Of a DNA stretch of 8,205 nt, positions 6,576 to 8,205 are shown piece by piece. Location: NCBI GenBank assembly GCA_028717305.1, contig JAQUOC010000060.1, forward strand, positions 1-8,205, given 5' to 3'. The translations under genes were made by a program, and so were the position numbers. Source of the DNA: Dehalococcoidales bacterium. Its GTDB lineage: Bacteria; Chloroflexota; Dehalococcoidia; Dehalococcoidales; UBA5760. The notes below the pieces were generated by a model. That model ran no database searches. It was not told where the DNA came from and saw only the letters and a program-made list of their open reading frames with translations. Each line of letters opens with the position of its first letter. Positions within the stretch are counted from its first letter, which is position 1.

Positions 6576-6604
6576 ATTGTAAACCCGATTGCAGGGGTTG
6601 TCAA
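6576..6604 (-). promoter_or_regulatory. Near-perfect sigma-70-type promoter of the SnoaL-like gene, with a dyad in the spacer
   Basis: On the minus strand, -35 TTGACA (6599-6604, 6/6) and -10 TACAAT (6576-6581, 5/6) lie 17 nt apart. Within the spacer an interrupted dyad, AACCC (6582-6586) and GGGTT (6595-6599), just touches the -35, a position where a bound repressor would block polymerase. The leader would be about 35 nt. Confidence 0.8.
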
Positions 6605-6942
6605 TACTTTTTTGATATTCCTATGCCGGGATTATAAAGAGGAAAAAAGAGCCAAAAGAGGGGAGAAAATGGAAAAGTTAAGCAGTGTTAAGCAAGAGAG
6701 CTGGCGGAGGATTACAACTAGGTCAGACCACACAACTCGTCGGAAGGAAGTACCCCGAGTATACTGAAATAACCGCGAGACTCTAATCATCGGTGCGCTA
6801 ATTTAGGGGTAAGGTCAGATTGCCTAAAGCACAAAACCACCCATCTATTACCTAGGGCTATCTGCTGCCCATTACAGTACTTCCTAGGGGCATGTGCTCG
6901 GGAATTGGAGGCTGGTTAGATTACAATAGCCTCTACGTTACT
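6605..6942. other. Non-coding stretch
   Basis: I see no supported gene or gene relic on either strand; all frames carry frequent stops. A 32-codon reading frame at 6669-6767 (plus) has a purine-rich stretch before its ATG but no other support. A short inverted repeat, GAGGCT (6908-6913) and AGCCTC (6928-6933), lies just before the promoter at 6943. Confidence 0.4.
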
Positions 6943-6970
6943 TTGAGGTATAATCACCTAGTGTTATAAT
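6943..6970 (+). promoter_or_regulatory. Likely promoter of the zinc-ribbon membrane protein
   Basis: -35 TTGAGG (6943-6948) and -10 TATAAT (6965-6970, 6/6) are separated by 16 nt. A second TATAAT overlaps the spacer at 6949-6954 without a good -35. The start would be near 6977, some 30 nt before the ATG. Confidence 0.6.
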
Positions 6971-7007
6971 CAGTATATTCTTAATGGTCTGAATCAGAAG
7001 GTGAAAT

Positions 7008-7415
7008 ATGACACTATGTATAAAGTGCGGCACAAAAGTCATTGAGGACTCTCGTTTCTGTCATATGTGTGGGGAGAGATTACAGGCAGGGAATGATGTA
7101 GAATGTTCTCGACTAAAGAGGACAAGAAAGAAAATCAACAGGCGTTACAATTTTACTATGTCGGCGATTATGGTGACTTTGGCGGTATTGGGTGCACTCC
7201 CGATATTTCCACACGTTGGAATGAACCATGACGGGCCTATTTATGTATCGTTCTGGAACAACACGGGGGCACTGGTCGGTTTCCTCGCTGCTTGTGTGGG
7301 ACTGACGATGTTGGCTACAAGACACTCAGAGAAGAGTCTTCAAGTGTACCACACTATGTTAGTGGTCGGAATATTACTATCTATTGCCCTCGGTATAAGG
7401 TCTTTAAGCACTTAA
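7008..7415 (+). CDS. Zinc-ribbon membrane protein of unknown function
   Basis: A 135-residue protein with an N-terminal zinc ribbon: LCIKCG (Cys4, Cys7) and FCHMCGERL (Cys18, Cys21), a typical CxxC-10-CxxC knuckle that should bind one zinc ion. A basic linker follows (about 37-47, KRTRKKINRR), then three hydrophobic segments at about 50-68, 86-104 and 113-131 that look like membrane helices. The ribbon and basic linker would be cytoplasmic. Such zinc-ribbon plus membrane-helix proteins are common and mostly uncharacterised; I do not recognise a specific family. The ATG at 7008-7010 has AAGGTG (6998-7003) 4 nt upstream and a TATAAT promoter at 6943-6970. It is transcribed alone, toward the four-helix protein gene that ends 84 nt away. 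Confidence 0.8.
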   Translation: MTLCIKCGTKVIEDSRFCHMCGERLQAGNDVECSRLKRTRKKINRRYNFTMSAIMVTLAVLGALPIFPHVGMNHDGPIYVSFWNNTGALVGFLAACVGLTMLATRHSEKSLQVYHTMLVVGILLSIALGIRSLST

Positions 7416-7499
7416 GGCATGGATAAACCTGTGCACCACAAGTATAGTAAAATCCTTGTAAGAGACCCAAACGAAATCTCTCGTCTTCCCGCTCCAAAA

Positions 7500-7904
7500 T
7501 CATGCTGTAACCTGAGAGCTTATCTTAAATCTCAATGCTAGAATCGCACCCACTATTAAAGCTGCCGGGCAGACTAATAGAGACATCACAAAGCCGAACT
7601 CGGTAAACATGTGCACAACAGTCCCGAAGAAAAGGACACCCATCGCAGATGCACCCGCCATGAGGAGATATCTTTTCAAAGGTCTTTGCGTAATGTATTT
7701 TCTTGTCCAAAGCACAATAAGTACCCCGCAAACAAAGATAAGGACAAAGAATATCATGAAAATTGGGATATTGTTGACATTCGGCAACATCCCACCACTG
7801 GGGTAGAGACGTATCATCCACATCCAGCTTAAATTTATCCATAGCAAGGCTGCAACAGTGAGCCATATCGCTGCCCGGAGCGTTATCTTCAGTTTCCTCG
7901 GCAT
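7500..7904 (-). CDS. Small four-helix membrane protein of unknown function
   Basis: A 134-residue hydrophobic protein that I do not recognise. Four membrane-helix-like segments are visible at about 12-31, 46-67, 80-100 and 106-125. They are separated by short loops: an outside-like loop with SGGMLPNVNN, a basic loop RKYITQRPLKR (68-78) likely cytoplasmic, and a very short third loop. The N-terminus MPRKLKITLR is basic, suggesting it is inside; this agrees with the loop charges. There are no catalytic motifs. The ATG at 7902-7904 has GAGGTG (7909-7914) 4 nt upstream and a perfect-consensus promoter at 7946-7974. That combination, and the clean length, support a real expressed gene. An overlapping frame at 7525-7911 lacks such features and is a shadow. 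Confidence 0.75.
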   Translation of the reverse strand: MPRKLKITLRAAIWLTVAALLWINLSWMWMIRLYPSGGMLPNVNNIPIFMIFFVLIFVCGVLIVLWTRKYITQRPLKRYLLMAGASAMGVLFFGTVVHMFTEFGFVMSLLVCPAALIVGAILALRFKISSQVTA

Positions 7905-7945
7905 TTGGCACCTCTACATTAATACCATTCCATAGAAACAGGGTG

Positions 7946-7974
7946 ATTATAGTAGTGGCTCAGATACTTGTCAA
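7946..7974 (-). promoter_or_regulatory. Perfect-consensus sigma-70 promoter
   Basis: On the minus strand, TTGACA (7969-7974) and TATAAT (7946-7951) are separated by exactly 17 nt, 12 of 12 matches. It drives the four-helix membrane protein gene with a leader of about 35 nt. Confidence 0.85.
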
Positions 7975-8023
7975 TACTCCTACGAACCCCACAGGGCAGC
8001 ACCTTATTTACTGGATATGCCCC

Positions 8024-8059
8024 TACTTGCTGAAAGAGAAAAAAGGGGGAAGGCAAGTA
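8024..8059. repeat. 7-bp inverted repeat after the DUF2284 gene
   Basis: TACTTGC (8024-8030) and GCAAGTA (8053-8059) are exact inverses around a 22-nt, one-strand-purine loop. The repeat begins 4 nt beyond the DUF2284 stop. It may end that transcript, but no U tract follows on the minus strand. Confidence 0.3.
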
Positions 8060-8062
8060 ATC

Positions 8063-8205
8063 TCAATCTACCAGAATCAGTGCATACCAGTTGCAGGTAT
8101 CCTGCTCGCTTCGTATTGGATGTATGGGCAAGTTATGGTTTGAGGCAGTCTGGTATACGTCAATGCCAACGCTCTCCATTGATGGGCGCGCTTTCTCAGG
8201 GAGAC
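8063..8205 (-). CDS. DUF2284 predicted metal-binding protein, C-terminal 46 residues (cut by window edge)
   Basis: The frame is open from the window edge to TGA at 8063-8065 and gives 46 residues. It starts PEKARPSMESVGIDVYQTA and ends EQDTCNWYALILVD. This matches the C-terminal end of DUF2284 proteins (PF10050), cysteine-rich proteins predicted to bind metal: after the last cysteine cluster they carry '(Y/H)PEKARPSMEA.GIDV..TA...G.PI' and finish with 'W.GL.L(V/I)(D/E)'. The cysteine-rich body lies outside the window, so its metal-binding residues cannot be checked. The protein is normally around 180-200 residues. Function is unknown; members occur often in anaerobes. The gene is followed by the promoter and gene of the four-helix membrane protein on the same strand, but that promoter makes a shared transcript unnecessary. 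Confidence 0.85.
   Translation of the reverse strand, partial: LPEKARPSMESVGIDVYQTASNHNLPIHPIRSEQDTCNWYALILVD

Noticed and set aside
6669..6767. Plus-strand 32-codon frame with AGGGGAG-like bases before its ATG
   Set aside because: Short and of low complexity in character, without a credible promoter or any family likeness; chance is the better explanation.
6850..6890. Two CCTAGG-type palindromic words
   Set aside because: Only 6 bp each and not arranged with a promoter or gene boundary; probably chance.
7943..8143. Plus-strand frame of 66 residues
   Set aside because: It overlaps the perfect promoter on the other strand and the DUF2284 tail, and has no convincing ribosome site or family resemblance.
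1..8205. Search for tRNA, rRNA, CRISPR arrays, transposase genes and toxin-antitoxin pairs
   Set aside because: Reading both strands showed no cloverleaf-like sequence, no regularly spaced repeats and no recognisable protein of these types.

Overview
The window looks like a mid-GC bacterial chromosome, with most genes on the minus strand. The gene set (a redox-type CoA-disulfide reductase with a rhodanese domain, a C_GCAxxG_C_C protein, a GYD protein, a DUF2284 protein, the tail of a TRAP transporter) fits a metabolically versatile, probably anaerobic bacterium. A Dehalococcoidia-like Chloroflexota or a deltaproteobacterial-type lineage is my best guess, but the sequence alone does not settle it.

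Layout, left to right. Positions 1-1141 hold the first 380 codons of carB (carbamoyl-phosphate synthase large subunit, minus strand, cut by the window edge), preceded by a long non-coding leader. Positions 1593-1886 hold a small GYD-domain gene with its own good promoter. Positions 2121-3806 hold a full-length CoA-disulfide reductase/rhodanese fusion with a TTG start. The stretch 3807-4332 has no intact gene, but it carries a decayed nitrilase-family fragment, a 14-bp palindrome and a cluster of GGTAT-type repeats. Positions 4333-5130 (short-chain dehydrogenase) and 5157-5729 (C_GCAxxG_C_C protein) form a two-gene operon. Just upstream lies debris: the last ~68 codons of a TRAP-transporter large permease (DctM) and a ~59-bp degraded copy of the 5' part of the CoA-disulfide reductase gene. 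Positions 6093-6533 encode a SnoaL/NTF2-like protein behind a near-consensus promoter. After a non-coding stretch come two small membrane proteins transcribed toward each other: a zinc-ribbon protein (7008-7415, plus) and a four-helix protein (7500-7904, minus, with a perfect-consensus promoter). The right edge holds the C-terminus of a DUF2284 metal-binding protein (8063-8205, minus).

How it fits together. The left part is housekeeping (pyrimidine/arginine precursor synthesis) and thiol redox. The middle (about 4.0-6.1 kb) looks like a reworked accessory region: the SDR gene is visibly AT-richer than carB (one 60-base line hand-counted in each: 42% versus 63% GC), and three broken gene pieces surround the SDR / C_GCAxxG_C_C pair. 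The simplest reading is the remainder of a larger transport-plus-catabolism cluster that has lost its TRAP transporter. I found no mobile element, CRISPR array, tRNA or rRNA. I also found no convincing new multi-gene system; the most informative signals are the three gene relics and the promoter/operator-like elements.
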